In this document: positions 18,065-28,022 of the stretch, in pieces
Layout of the letters: every line of letters starts with the position of its first letter
Numbering within the stretch: position 1 is the first letter of the stretch
Assembly (NCBI GenBank): GCA_017555025.1
Contig: JAFZHC010000053.1
Location: 24,220-88,219 of the forward strand
Reading direction: 5' to 3'
Length of the DNA: 64,000 nt
DNA from: Akkermansia sp.
Lineage (GTDB): Bacteria > Verrucomicrobiota > Verrucomicrobiia > Verrucomicrobiales > Akkermansiaceae
Program-made: the position numbers and the translations under genes
Notes under the pieces: model-generated
The model's input: only the letters and a program-made list of their open reading frames with translations
Told to the model about the DNA's origin: nothing
The model's database searches: none

Positions 18065-18661
18065 TCAACGAGTCATAACACGCAGGGCGCCGCGTATAAG
18101 TTCGTCGGTATCGGCCTGAGGATTTTCCCCCAGCAGTCCTTTAAGAGCCTTGCGAGCCTCAACCTGCTTAAAGCCCAAAGCCACGAGAGCCAGCTCGGCA
18201 TCTGCCGCAGCTGGGCTCGTAGTCCCCTGCTGCTGAGCCTCCCAGGTAGCAGCAAGGCCAACCTTATCCTTCAGCTCCAGCACAATACGCTCAGCAGTCT
18301 TTTTGCCCACGCCCTTGGCACGGGCAATGGCCTGCACATCCCCTCCGGCCACAGCAGCCTTAAAAGAACTGACATTAAGGCCGCTGAGAATTGAAACAGC
18401 CGTTGCTGGGCCAATGCCGCTCACACGCTCAATAAGAAGACGAAAGATATCGCGCTCCGCATCTGTGGCAAAGCCGTACAGCACTTGCGCATTCTCGCGA
18501 ATGTGCAGGTGCGTTTTGAGTGTCACCACCTGACCTTCCACGGGATTAATGGCATCAAACGTGGAGAGCGGGACCTGAACTTCATAGCCCACCCCGCCCA
18601 CATCCAGCACCAGACATTGTGGCAACGCTTCTGCGACGGTTCCTCGAAGAAAAGAAATCAT
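18065..18661 (-). CDS. ruvA: Holliday junction branch migration protein RuvA
   Basis: 198 residues. Domain I begins MISFLRGTVAEALP; domain II contains two helix-hairpin-helix motifs (VSGIGPATAVSILSG and AKGVGKKTAERIVLELKDK); domain III (about 150-198), which contacts RuvB, follows a flexible linker. RuvA tetramers hold the four-way junction. The ATG at 18661 is chosen because its promoter (TTGCTT, 17, TAAGAT) puts +1 exactly on this A. An upstream GTG (18667) would fall between the -10 and +1. ruvB and ruvC are not adjacent. Confidence 0.95.
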   Translation of the reverse strand: MISFLRGTVAEALPQCLVLDVGGVGYEVQVPLSTFDAINPVEGQVVTLKTHLHIRENAQVLYGFATDAERDIFRLLIERVSGIGPATAVSILSGLNVSSFKAAVAGGDVQAIARAKGVGKKTAERIVLELKDKVGLAATWEAQQQGTTSPAAADAELALVALGFKQVEARKALKGLLGENPQADTDELIRGALRVMTR

Positions 18662-18667
18662 GAGCAC

Positions 18668-18696
18668 ATCTTACCTGTCAGACGGCAAAAAAGCAA
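18668..18696 (-). promoter_or_regulatory. ruvA promoter (leaderless)
   Basis: TTGCTT (18696-18691), 17-base spacer, TAAGAT (18673-18668). Predicted +1 is 18661, the first base of the ruvA ATG. It lies in the 47-base gap after the chitosanase gene. Confidence 0.7.
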
Positions 18697-18708
18697 GCAG
18701 ACATTCTG

Positions 18709-20151
18709 TCACTTCCCCTCACTTTGAGGCTGAGCCGCTTGCGAAGATTCCGGCTGTGCCTGCGGCTCCGATTTGGAAGCCGCAGGCTGCGGCAGCAGGT
18801 CTTTCATCTCTACAAACTCAGCCTCGGGGGCAATGCCGCCAATTTCACCCAGCAACTCTCGTACTTGGGAATTCAAGCGGTTATAGTCAATGGGGCCATT
18901 CTCGGGCTCTTTAGACCCCGGAAAAATAATGTAACTCACCCCCAAATCAGACACCGGACGAGCGTATACCTTTGCCTTGGGATTGACGGCTTGGCTAAGG
19001 CGCAATGAAGCCTCACCGGTTTTGAACTTAGGACCAAAATCACCCACAATGGCCGGGAACACCCGTTTACCTACCACCACAGCAGCATAATCGCCTGGCT
19101 CCGGGCGGAAAGCGGCTCCACCGGAGGCCTCATCATTACGCTTTTCCTTAAGGGTGAGAGGAATAACAATAAATGAATCGTACTCAGCCAACAGGAAGCT
19201 GTAACGCTGCAAATCTGTAATCACCAGCCGAGCATGCTCTTCGGACTCCTTATTGCCCTCCTTGCGATAGCGTTTCAGGCGCTCCTGCCAGCCCTCCAGC
19301 AAAGGGTTGGGGGTAGTGCCGCGCTTGCGCCAACGGTACGAAGTTGTGGGCTGGTAGTAATCGCTCTTGCGAATCTTCTCCGGCATGGTAGGCAAGCGGT
19401 CGCCATCCGATCCGTCGGAGACCACATCCATGTCTGCCTGAATCCACAACACATGGCGATTGGAGCCGGGAGCCACAATATCCAGCACCGTATCGGTATC
19501 ATAGAAGTTATGCCTGTCCAGCAACTGATTGAGCAGCGCAGTATTCTTGCGCACTCGGTTCTGCTTGTGCAGATAAATGTCGTGATACCAGGGAGAAACT
19601 TTTGCTACCTTCATCAGCTCGCCAAACTGAGTCAACACCCCGGGAAGCTCAGGGTTAGCCTTCAGAAGCTCATCACCCTCAGCCGCGCGGGGAAGAAAGG
19701 CATTGAGCGATACACGTAACTGATAGGCATCTTTCTTCCCTCGGTCCTGCGAGGCAGTCGTACCGGGATGAAAGTGTACATTACTGCGGTTGTTAAGCCC
19801 CTTGGTCAACTCGGTTACATGTTCGTAATTACCGGGCTCGGAGCGCTCGGGCAAAGCCGGGGGGAAATTCGGAAGATTAATCACCGGCATGGCGAATGTA
19901 GCCTCGGGGGACCAAGGCTCAGGGTGCTCCAGCACATACTCCGCCTGTCGGTGAGCCTGTGTTTTTTGGGGCTTGGTTGCCTTCTTCGGCTTAGCGGGCT
20001 CCGGCGCGGGAGGAGGCGGCGGATTGAAAGCACGCACCAGTTCCGCCGGATATGGCGTAAACAAAGAGCCGGCGGCAGCCGCCAACACCAACAACAGGCA
20101 TACCTTAAACCATGTCAGAGACTTTCTTTTCTTTCTGTCGCGAGGGCTCAT
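18709..20151 (-). CDS. Secreted GH75-like chitosanase
   Basis: 480 residues. A signal/membrane segment (FKVCLLLVLAAAAGSLF) is followed by a Pro/Lys-rich linker (PPPPPAPEPAKPKKATKPQK). The region from about 215 to 410 carries features of fungal-type GH75 chitosanases: LWIQADMDVVSDGSDGDR, DSFIVIPL, PGDYAAVVVGKRVFPAIVGD and FGPKFKTGEASLRL, the last with the GEAS glutamate. It would cut chitosan-like glucosamine polymers outside the cytoplasm. The C-terminal 30 residues are low-complexity (QPAASKSEPQAQPESS). ATG 20151 follows the SDR stop by one base. The GH75 call is by motif memory; substrate is inferred. Confidence 0.75.
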   Translation of the reverse strand: MSPRDRKKRKSLTWFKVCLLLVLAAAAGSLFTPYPAELVRAFNPPPPPAPEPAKPKKATKPQKTQAHRQAEYVLEHPEPWSPEATFAMPVINLPNFPPALPERSEPGNYEHVTELTKGLNNRSNVHFHPGTTASQDRGKKDAYQLRVSLNAFLPRAAEGDELLKANPELPGVLTQFGELMKVAKVSPWYHDIYLHKQNRVRKNTALLNQLLDRHNFYDTDTVLDIVAPGSNRHVLWIQADMDVVSDGSDGDRLPTMPEKIRKSDYYQPTTSYRWRKRGTTPNPLLEGWQERLKRYRKEGNKESEEHARLVITDLQRYSFLLAEYDSFIVIPLTLKEKRNDEASGGAAFRPEPGDYAAVVVGKRVFPAIVGDFGPKFKTGEASLRLSQAVNPKAKVYARPVSDLGVSYIIFPGSKEPENGPIDYNRLNSQVRELLGEIGGIAPEAEFVEMKDLLPQPAASKSEPQAQPESSQAAQPQSEGK

Positions 20152-20152
20152 A

Positions 20153-20986
20153 TTATTCAGCAGGTACAGCTTTGCGGGGACGAGAGCTCATAATGAGGCG
20201 CAGCAGCCACAGGGGTGAATTGCGCACAAACAATCCGACCAAACGGATTTTAAGTGAGGGATAACAACGGGGGGTGTTGGCCAGCACCGCACGAAAAGCA
20301 GAGTCCACCACACATTCCACGGATGTATAGAACCACTTGCGGAACGGCACTTCCTTTTTACTCTTGCCGGTGCGGCGAGCCACATCGCCAAAACCGGTAT
20401 GGGAAGGCCCGGGGCATACAGCCGTAACGTGCACCTGAGTCTTGCCCAGCTCAATACGGAGAGCCTCGCTGAAGGAGGCTACAAATGCCTTGCTGGCAGC
20501 ATACATGGCAAAATCCGGAATGGCAATATCAGCCGCCAGAGAGGCAACATTGAGAATGTACCCATTCTTTGCAGCTTGCATAGCCGGTAACATCGTACGG
20601 GTAATCTCCACCAAAGCTGTCATATTCACTTCAATCATGCGGCGATTACGCTCGGGCTCGGAAGTACAGAACTCACCATAATCCCCCAGACCGGCATTAT
20701 TTATGAGCATCATCCATTCACTCTGAAGCGCTGACAACTTTTGTTGCAACTCTGAACGGGCAGCTGCATCTGCCAGGTCACAGGGCCACACCAGTACCTC
20801 ACAGCCATACCGGCCAATCAACTCGTCAGCAAGAGCCTGAAGCTTATCCTCACTACGGGCAATGAGAACAAATCGGGTATCCTTCGCGCGGGACTGTCGG
20901 CTCCAGAACTCCGCAACTCGGTAGGCAAAAGCCTTACCAAAGCCCGAGGAAGCCCCTGTAATGACCACCGTGGAAAAACATGACAT
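20153..20986 (-). CDS. Short-chain dehydrogenase/reductase
   Basis: 277 residues, classical SDR: TGASSGFG near the N-terminus (NAD(P)-binding), NNAG, catalytic Ser in LNVASLAAD and YAASK (Tyr/Lys). It resembles the DltE/YqjQ-like subfamily. Substrate unknown. ATG 20986 is fixed by the promoter (TTGCAA, 17, GATGAT), which places +1 on its A; an upstream ATG at 21025 lies before the -35. It is cotranscribed with the chitosanase gene. Confidence 0.88.
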   Translation of the reverse strand: MSCFSTVVITGASSGFGKAFAYRVAEFWSRQSRAKDTRFVLIARSEDKLQALADELIGRYGCEVLVWPCDLADAAARSELQQKLSALQSEWMMLINNAGLGDYGEFCTSEPERNRRMIEVNMTALVEITRTMLPAMQAAKNGYILNVASLAADIAIPDFAMYAASKAFVASFSEALRIELGKTQVHVTAVCPGPSHTGFGDVARRTGKSKKEVPFRKWFYTSVECVVDSAFRAVLANTPRCYPSLKIRLVGLFVRNSPLWLLRLIMSSRPRKAVPAE

Positions 20987-20992
20987 GCGGCT

Positions 20993-21021
20993 ATCATCCC
21001 ACGTTATACCGCTATTTGCAA
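20993..21021 (-). promoter_or_regulatory. SDR-chitosanase promoter (leaderless)
   Basis: TTGCAA (21021-21016), 17-base spacer, GATGAT (20998-20993). Predicted +1 is 20986, the A of the SDR ATG. Confidence 0.6.
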
Positions 21022-21086
21022 GCATAAAATCAGCCAGTTAAAAGGGCTGAGAGCTTTTTTTGCTGGAATTGCGGGGCAAAAAGTGG

Positions 21087-21092
21087 TATAAA
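21087..21092 (+). promoter_or_regulatory. Fumarase -10 element
   Basis: TATAAA at 21087-21092; no convincing -35. Predicted +1 near 21099, about four bases before the ATG. Confidence 0.45.
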
Positions 21093-21102
21093 TAGCGGCG
21101 TT

Positions 21103-22752
<1,650 letters not shown>

Positions 22753-22763
22753 ACATTCCCCTG

Positions 22764-22791
22764 CCACCCCCGCTTAGTGCGGGGGTGGTTT
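22764..22791 (+). terminator. Terminator after fumarase
   Basis: Perfect 10-bp stem CCACCCCCGC / GCGGGGGTGG, five-base loop, then TTT. It ends 10 bases before the next start codon. Confidence 0.75.
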
Positions 22792-22800
22792 CCCCCTTCA

Positions 22801-23544
22801 ATGACAGATAAAACCAAAGAAGTACTGGTACAAGCAGCCTGCTACGTTGCCGTGGGTATCGTAGGAGGTATCGGCCCGAAGCTCCCGCTGACTGCCTGCC
22901 TTGTGTGCGTGGGCGGTACTGTCATTTTTGCCTATCTCTATAAATGCATGCAGGGACAGCCCCTGCGAGCCGCCTTCCTCATCTGCTCCCTGCTCTGGCT
23001 GTGGGGCAACACCGCCCTCACCCTGCTGGACTTTACCAACGCCCCGCTGGCTCTGGCACTTCTGGTGCTGGGCTGCGTGCTCGTCACCGGCCGCGGGCGC
23101 TGGGCTCGACTGGGTGCTTTCCTCCTGCCCGTGGGAGCTCTGAGTCTCATTCCCTACGGCCTGCGCGACTCGGAAAGCTGCATGGTCATGGCAGGAATTG
23201 CATTCGTTCTGCTCATCATCGGGCTGGTCTGCTACCTCTGCCGCACCCTCCTCCCCCGTATCAAATGGCTGGCCTACAGCCTGCCTTACCTGCTTATTAC
23301 TGCGCTGTACACCTGGCTCATGGTGGTACTGCGCCTCAGCCCGGATGAAGTACTGCCTGCCGCTGCCGGTCTGTTCGTTTTCCTGAGCCCGGATGCGTGT
23401 GCCATCCTCAGCCGCCGCTGCATGCAAGCCTGCGGCATGCAGAACCCCTGGTGGCTCGGCGTATGCAGTGCACTTTCCTGTCTTGCCCCACTGGGCGCCA
23501 TAAACTTTCTCTACAACATTGAAATTTATCTTCTAAAGCCATGA
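22801..23544 (+). CDS. Hypothetical multi-TM membrane protein (possibly YhhN-like)
   Basis: 247 residues, about seven or eight membrane helices. ATG 22801 is chosen because an earlier in-frame GTG (22777) lies inside the terminator stem. The run GLFVFLSPDACAIL resembles the 'FvlSD' element of YhhN/TMEM86 lysoplasmalogenases and the topology is similar, but this is weak. The stop overlaps the cdsA start as ATGA, so it is translated with cdsA and may work on phospholipids. Confidence 0.6.
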   Translation: MTDKTKEVLVQAACYVAVGIVGGIGPKLPLTACLVCVGGTVIFAYLYKCMQGQPLRAAFLICSLLWLWGNTALTLLDFTNAPLALALLVLGCVLVTGRGRWARLGAFLLPVGALSLIPYGLRDSESCMVMAGIAFVLLIIGLVCYLCRTLLPRIKWLAYSLPYLLITALYTWLMVVLRLSPDEVLPAAAGLFVFLSPDACAILSRRCMQACGMQNPWWLGVCSALSCLAPLGAINFLYNIEIYLLKP

Positions 23545-24476
23545 CCCCCAAACTCAAAACATTCATCGAACGCGGTATCAGCACCATCATCCTGCTCAGT
23601 CTCCTTGGCGGCGCTGTATGGTGGAACAATTCCATCGGCTACGCCATCCTGGTATGCGTGCTGTGCAACCTGACCAGCTACGAGTGGTTCAACATGCTGC
23701 GCGAGCGTGGGGCGGAGGCAAACCGAGGGCTTGCCTTGGTAGCAGGGCTGGTCTACCCCTGGCTCATGGCGGCCGGCATGCTGATTCTTAATAGTGGGGA
23801 ACCCATTGTTATCGGCGGTGAGGATGGCCCCACCTCAGTCTTTGTCAGCGGCTTCAATTTCCTCGGCGTATCGCTCAGTCTGCTGGTACTCTTCGTGCTG
23901 GCAACTTTCTTCTGCGAGCTGTACCGTATGGACTACAAGGGCAGCACCGGTGCACAGGCGCTCAGCAGCGCCGGCATCACCGTTCTTTCCTTTATCTACC
24001 CCGTATGGCTCTTTGCCTTTGCTCTTTGCACGCTCAATGATCCGGCAGCTATATACAACCTGCTGTGGCTCATTCTTGCTACCAAGATGAGCGACATCTG
24101 GGCTTATGTGAGCGGTGTATTGCTCGGAGGCCGTTTCATCAAGCGCCGTTTCAGCCCGGCGGTATCTCCCAAGAAGACATGGGAGGGCATCATCGGCTCC
24201 TTCATCATTACCTCTGTTTGCAGCTGGTACCTGCTGCCTATCACGACCTTCGGCTTTGAGCACACGCCTGTGGTATTCTTCTGCGTGATGATGCCCGCCG
24301 TCTTCATTCTGAGCGTGGCCGGCGACCTCGCCGGTTCTCTCATTAAGCGAGGGGTAGCCATCAAGGACAGCGGCTCGCTGCTGCCCGGCATCGGCGGCAT
24401 CTTCGACCTCATCGACTCCCCCGCATTTACCGCATCTTTCTTTGCGGCAGTCATGCCCATTCTCAGCTACGTCTAA
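23541..24476 (+). CDS. cdsA: Phosphatidate cytidylyltransferase (CDP-diglyceride synthase)
   Basis: 311 residues, about eight membrane helices. It makes CDP-diacylglycerol from phosphatidate and CTP. Conserved segments include SPKKTWEGIIGSF and DLAGSLIKRGVAIKDSGSLL followed by PGIGGIFDLIDS. The family signature normally reads PGHGG.lDR.D: here His is Ile and Arg is Leu. The metal-binding acidic residues (KDSGS, the D of FDLID) are kept. It overlaps the upstream membrane protein gene by four bases, and a lipid kinase gene follows 5 bases later. Confidence 0.88.
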   Translation: MTPKLKTFIERGISTIILLSLLGGAVWWNNSIGYAILVCVLCNLTSYEWFNMLRERGAEANRGLALVAGLVYPWLMAAGMLILNSGEPIVIGGEDGPTSVFVSGFNFLGVSLSLLVLFVLATFFCELYRMDYKGSTGAQALSSAGITVLSFIYPVWLFAFALCTLNDPAAIYNLLWLILATKMSDIWAYVSGVLLGGRFIKRRFSPAVSPKKTWEGIIGSFIITSVCSWYLLPITTFGFEHTPVVFFCVMMPAVFILSVAGDLAGSLIKRGVAIKDSGSLLPGIGGIFDLIDSPAFTASFFAAVMPILSYV

Positions 24477-24481
24477 AAGCC

Positions 24482-25459
24482 ATGCACCTTACCGTTCCTC
24501 TGCTCATCAATCCCAAGGCCGGCAGCCTCTTTCGCTCCGGTCTGAAGGCGTGGCTTGACGAACACCGGAACGACTTCACCTTGGTGCCTACCAGCAGCGC
24601 AGAAGACCTCACCGCCAAAGCTCGCGAGCTGGCAGAAGCCGGGGAACCGGTCGTGGCTGCGGCCGGTGGCGATGGTACTCTGATGTGCGCAGCTCAGGGG
24701 CTCATCGGCACATCTGCCTCGTTGGGCATACTGCCCTGCGGCACCATGAATGTTTTTGCCCGCGAGCTGGGTATAGGCTCCCGACGCTTCGATGTAGCGC
24801 TCGATGCCATCAAAACCGGAGCTCGGCAAGTGGTTGATATTTTCAGCGTTAACGAGCGGCCGTTTCTACAGATGGCGGGCTTCGGCCCCGACGCCCGCAT
24901 TGTAAAGCTCATTACCCCCGGGCTCAAGCGCAATATGGGGGCGGCGGCTCACATCATTACCGGACTTAAGGTGGCAGTTGAACACCACCCTCTCATTACC
25001 GTAACCCTGCCCAATGGTGAGGAACTGCATGGCGCCCAGGTTATTCTGGGCAACGGCAAACGCTATGGCGGCGAGGCGCACCTCTTTGCAGACGCCCGTT
25101 ACGATGACGGCAAGCTCAATGCAGCAATCATTCATCAGGAGAGTATTCCCATTCTTTTCGAAATACTGGGATGTATGCTGCAAAAAGGAGCCACCCGCAG
25201 CAATGTGAGTGAATTTACCCACCTGCGCACATTCGAAAGCTGCGTCATTACCGCAGAAGGCAAGCTCGATTATCAGCTTGATGGCGACTACGCCGGTACC
25301 ATCTACCCCGGCGAATCCGCTATCATTCGCAAACTGCCCAAGCCCCTCAGCGTGTGCGTGCCCAAAATCCCCGTACCGGATACACCGCTGGAGAAATTCA
25401 TGGCGCACCCCATGGTCACAGCGTGGCGGGAAGTCATCCGCCGAGCCCGCGACTTCTGA
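24482..25459 (+). CDS. Diacylglycerol kinase-family lipid kinase
   Basis: 325 residues. The catalytic domain has the NPKAGS start, GGDGT near residue 62 and PCGTMNVFARELG (P.GT.N.fA..L), all typical of DgkB/YegS lipid kinases. The second beta-sandwich domain follows (MAGFGPDARIV, ILGNGKRYGGEAHLFADA). It probably phosphorylates diacylglycerol or a related lipid, feeding phosphatidate to the adjacent CdsA. It is in the same operon, 5 bases after the cdsA stop. Confidence 0.88.
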   Translation: MHLTVPLLINPKAGSLFRSGLKAWLDEHRNDFTLVPTSSAEDLTAKARELAEAGEPVVAAAGGDGTLMCAAQGLIGTSASLGILPCGTMNVFARELGIGSRRFDVALDAIKTGARQVVDIFSVNERPFLQMAGFGPDARIVKLITPGLKRNMGAAAHIITGLKVAVEHHPLITVTLPNGEELHGAQVILGNGKRYGGEAHLFADARYDDGKLNAAIIHQESIPILFEILGCMLQKGATRSNVSEFTHLRTFESCVITAEGKLDYQLDGDYAGTIYPGESAIIRKLPKPLSVCVPKIPVPDTPLEKFMAHPMVTAWREVIRRARDF

Positions 25460-25540
25460 TGCACATTAACCCGAGTTTACTCATCAGGGGGCAGAGTGCA
25501 TTTTGACAGGTAAGAGGAGCCCCCGCCGAGCCGAGCACAA

Positions 25541-26227
25541 TTATTTAACCCAGCGACCGTTACCCATGGGCAAACAGCCATTGCTGACGGGATGGTAACG
25601 AGTAGCCTCGGTATTTCCCCAAAGCGGGAAGCCCATAACGCTGAACCATTTGGCACTCATGCTATTGCCGGTATAACAACCAAAGCTGCGACAGCGAGCC
25701 TCGGGCGAAAACGCGCTACGCTTCAGCTTTGTAGCCAAATCATCCTCATGCATCCATTGCGTGGAAGCTCCGATAATGTCGTTACTGTACTCCAGCATGA
25801 AAGCATGAGCATTGGAATGTCCGAAATAATAAAACGAGGTAATAGGTTCCTTACCCTGCGGGGCATTATTAATGGCAGCAAAGGCCTGAGCAGCAGTATC
25901 TACCCACACCAGCTTCACATTACGTTTGAGCGCCTGCCCCTTAATCATCTCAATATAATCTTTACCATCCTCACGACTGCGAGTCACATAGGAAGGGCGA
26001 TAAACAATCCAGACAATCCGAGCATCGGGAGTCTTCTTACGGGTCATGTCCATCTGCACGGTAGCTGCACGAATAAAGTTTGCCCACCAATTATCGTGAG
26101 CGGAAGGCCCTCGCAAATGTTCCCATGACTTCAGCGCCACCCCCCCGGATAATATAACTTCAACCGCCTGCACGGCAGGACTGAGCATCAGTAAAAAGGC
26201 CGGAATAATGAGACGCGCAATTTTCAT
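25541..26227 (-). CDS. Secreted protein with caspase-like His/Cys pair (uncertain)
   Basis: 228 residues: signal peptide (MKIARLIIPAFLLM...AVQA), then a single domain. FYYFGHSNAHAFML and RCRSFGCYTGNSM, about 45 residues apart, look like the His and Cys positions of caspase/CHAT-like peptidase folds (hydrophobic strand then H; hydrophobic strand then C.tG). This is pattern matching by eye; it could be another alpha/beta hydrolase or inactive. ATG 26227 is supported by its promoter (TTGACT, 17, TATGCT; predicted leader one base). It is divergent from mcsA. Confidence 0.55.
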   Translation of the reverse strand: MKIARLIIPAFLLMLSPAVQAVEVILSGGVALKSWEHLRGPSAHDNWWANFIRAATVQMDMTRKKTPDARIVWIVYRPSYVTRSREDGKDYIEMIKGQALKRNVKLVWVDTAAQAFAAINNAPQGKEPITSFYYFGHSNAHAFMLEYSNDIIGASTQWMHEDDLATKLKRSAFSPEARCRSFGCYTGNSMSAKWFSVMGFPLWGNTEATRYHPVSNGCLPMGNGRWVK

Positions 26228-26234
26228 CTGCGCC

Positions 26235-26263
26235 AGCATACATTGACAGACCGCAGAAGTCAA
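26235..26263 (-). promoter_or_regulatory. Promoter of the caspase-like gene
   Basis: TTGACT (26263-26258), 17-base spacer, TATGCT (26240-26235); predicted +1 at 26228, one base before the ATG. Confidence 0.65.
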
Positions 26264-26329
26264 GTCTGTATTGAGCTGCATACTGACACAAAAAGACACG
26301 CCACAAGCTCGCCCGCACCAAGACTTGCG

Positions 26330-26338
26330 TGCTATAAT
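26330..26338 (+). promoter_or_regulatory. mcsA extended -10 promoter (leaderless)
   Basis: TGC-TATAAT (26330-26338), an extended -10. No clear -35. Predicted +1 is 26345, the G of the mcsA GTG. Confidence 0.6.
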
Positions 26339-26344
26339 GTCGCC

Positions 26345-26866
26345 GTGAAAAAATGCCAGATATGCGGTAAGCGCGCGTCCATATACCTGACGCAAATCAT
26401 CAACGGACAAGCCTCAGACCTTGCTCTGTGCGAAGAGTGCGCCCGCACCCGAGGGATTTTTGACCCTCAATCACTTACATTTGCCGAAAAGTTTTTCCCG
26501 GAGGCCTTTAAAAAGCGGGTTGATAAAATTGTGCGCGAACTCATCAGCAAAGCCGAGGAATCTGACGGCAATGAGAAAGCCCTTCACAACACCGATTTTC
26601 TGACACGCTGCCCCTCCTGCCGGTTCACTCTGGCAGATTTTCGCAACACCGGGCGCTTAGGTTGCCCCGATTGCTACAGCGTGTTTGCCAATGAGTTGGA
26701 ACAGCCATCGGAAGGCGTACAGGAGCAGGAAGGAGCCGGCGAAGAGCAGAAGCTCTCACCCGCCCTGCAACGTAGCCGACTGGAGCAACAACTTCAAGCG
26801 GCTATTGAGAGAGAAGACTATGAGACAGCTGCCGCCCTGCGCGACAAACTCAAAGAGATGAATTGA
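26345..26866 (+). CDS. mcsA: McsA-like zinc-finger and UVR-motif protein
   Basis: 173 residues. Four CxxC pairs (CQIC, CEEC, CPSC, CPDC) form two zinc ribbons. The C-terminal UVR-type motif LEQQLQAAIEREDYETAAAL occupies about 148-168. McsA activates the arginine kinase McsB in Gram-positives. The GTG at 26345 starts VKKCQICGK, the family's usual beginning, and coincides with the predicted +1. mcsB follows after 9 bases and clpC after that, the classical order but without ctsR. Confidence 0.9.
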   Translation: MKKCQICGKRASIYLTQIINGQASDLALCEECARTRGIFDPQSLTFAEKFFPEAFKKRVDKIVRELISKAEESDGNEKALHNTDFLTRCPSCRFTLADFRNTGRLGCPDCYSVFANELEQPSEGVQEQEGAGEEQKLSPALQRSRLEQQLQAAIEREDYETAAALRDKLKEMN

Positions 26867-26875
26867 TAACCGGCC

Positions 26876-27994
26876 ATGGCGCTCAACATACAACAGCTCA
26901 AGAAACACCGCCCTGTTTGGTTCAGGGAAAATTCCGTCGGATGCGATGTAGTCCTCGGGGTCATGGGGCGCCTTGTGCGTAATCTGCCGGGGCACGCCTT
27001 CCCCGGTTGGAGCACGGCTGAGGGACGTCGAGCCGTGGCAGACATTCTGCTGCCGGCCATTCTGCGTCAGACCGGCTTCAAAACAGCAGATTGTGCCGAG
27101 ATGCCCCAATTGGATTACGCCACGCGCCGGGCTATACTGGAACGCCGCCAGATTTCCCCCTGCATGGCAGCTCGGCAAGATGGCTGCTACCTGCTCATCA
27201 ATAAAAAGCAGGATACGGTCATCATGGTAAACGAGGAAGAGCATCTTGCCATTCACAGTTTTGTGCAAGGCAAGGATTTCGACCATTTGCTGGCATTGCT
27301 GGAGCGATTACCACAAGCCTTGAGCCGCGAACTGAGCTTTGCTGAAAATAACTCAACAGGGTATCTCACAAGCCTTCCCGGTGAGGCGGGCGAGGGTATT
27401 CAACTGTATGCAGTTCTGCACCTCCCTGCCATGAGCCTCTCTAATATGATGCCGCAGATAAACCGCAGCATTGAGAAGCTACAGCTCAACATCGCGCCTT
27501 TCTACCCCCATCTGGGTGAAGAATGCGGCAATATGTACGTGATTTACACCAATCCTGCCCCTCAGGGTGCGCTTGAGGATATTCTGAACCACCTCAATAC
27601 CATTACCGATTCTTTGGTAGCACGCGAATACCAGGTTCGCGACCGCCTGAAGGAAATGCACGACAACGGTGAGGTGTTCCCCTCTGACCGAATTAACCGC
27701 AGTTATGCCCTGCTTCGCTATGCACCGGCAATCTCACAAGCAGAGTGGGTTGACGCCCTTTCCCTGCTGAAACTCGGCATTTCCCTGGGCTTCATCAGCT
27801 CCGAAACTCGTAGCGCCGACGAGCTTTTGGCTGAGCTGACAGCACTACAGGCAGAAGGTGGCGATTACAGCGAGGGCTGCGACTTGCCGCCACGTGCGCA
27901 TCCTCGGGAAGCAACGCTACCCGAAAAACGCCGTAGCACAATCATTCAACCGTTCATTCACCACACTACGCTGCATACAGCGCCACGCGTCTGA
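26876..27994 (+). CDS. mcsB: McsB-like ATP:guanido phosphotransferase homologue, probably inactive
   Basis: 372 residues, aligned by eye to McsB over most of its length (RLVRNLPG, NEEEHLAI, GYLTSLPGEAGEG, YAVLHLPA). The catalytic residues are degraded. The nucleotide-binding SSRxR reads GVMGR (28-32). NEEDHLR reads NEEEHLA (Arg to Ala125). The catalytic Cys is Leu167 (TSLPGE for TSCPTN). The GTGLR Arg is Gln176, and the RGxYGEG Arg falls on Ala207. Phosphorylation of arginine is therefore unlikely; a scaffold or adaptor role with McsA and ClpC is inferred. The end of the frame (QPFIHHTTLHTAPRV) is not conserved. Confidence 0.85.
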   Translation: MALNIQQLKKHRPVWFRENSVGCDVVLGVMGRLVRNLPGHAFPGWSTAEGRRAVADILLPAILRQTGFKTADCAEMPQLDYATRRAILERRQISPCMAARQDGCYLLINKKQDTVIMVNEEEHLAIHSFVQGKDFDHLLALLERLPQALSRELSFAENNSTGYLTSLPGEAGEGIQLYAVLHLPAMSLSNMMPQINRSIEKLQLNIAPFYPHLGEECGNMYVIYTNPAPQGALEDILNHLNTITDSLVAREYQVRDRLKEMHDNGEVFPSDRINRSYALLRYAPAISQAEWVDALSLLKLGISLGFISSETRSADELLAELTALQAEGGDYSEGCDLPPRAHPREATLPEKRRSTIIQPFIHHTTLHTAPRV

Positions 27995-28022
27995 TGCCGT
28001 ACTAGCCCTTTATTCCATCCAC

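Noticed and set aside
23541..24476. Frameshift in cdsA as the cause of the odd signature
   Set aside because: The reading frame is continuous and conserved residues lie on both sides in the right frame, so simple substitution is more likely.
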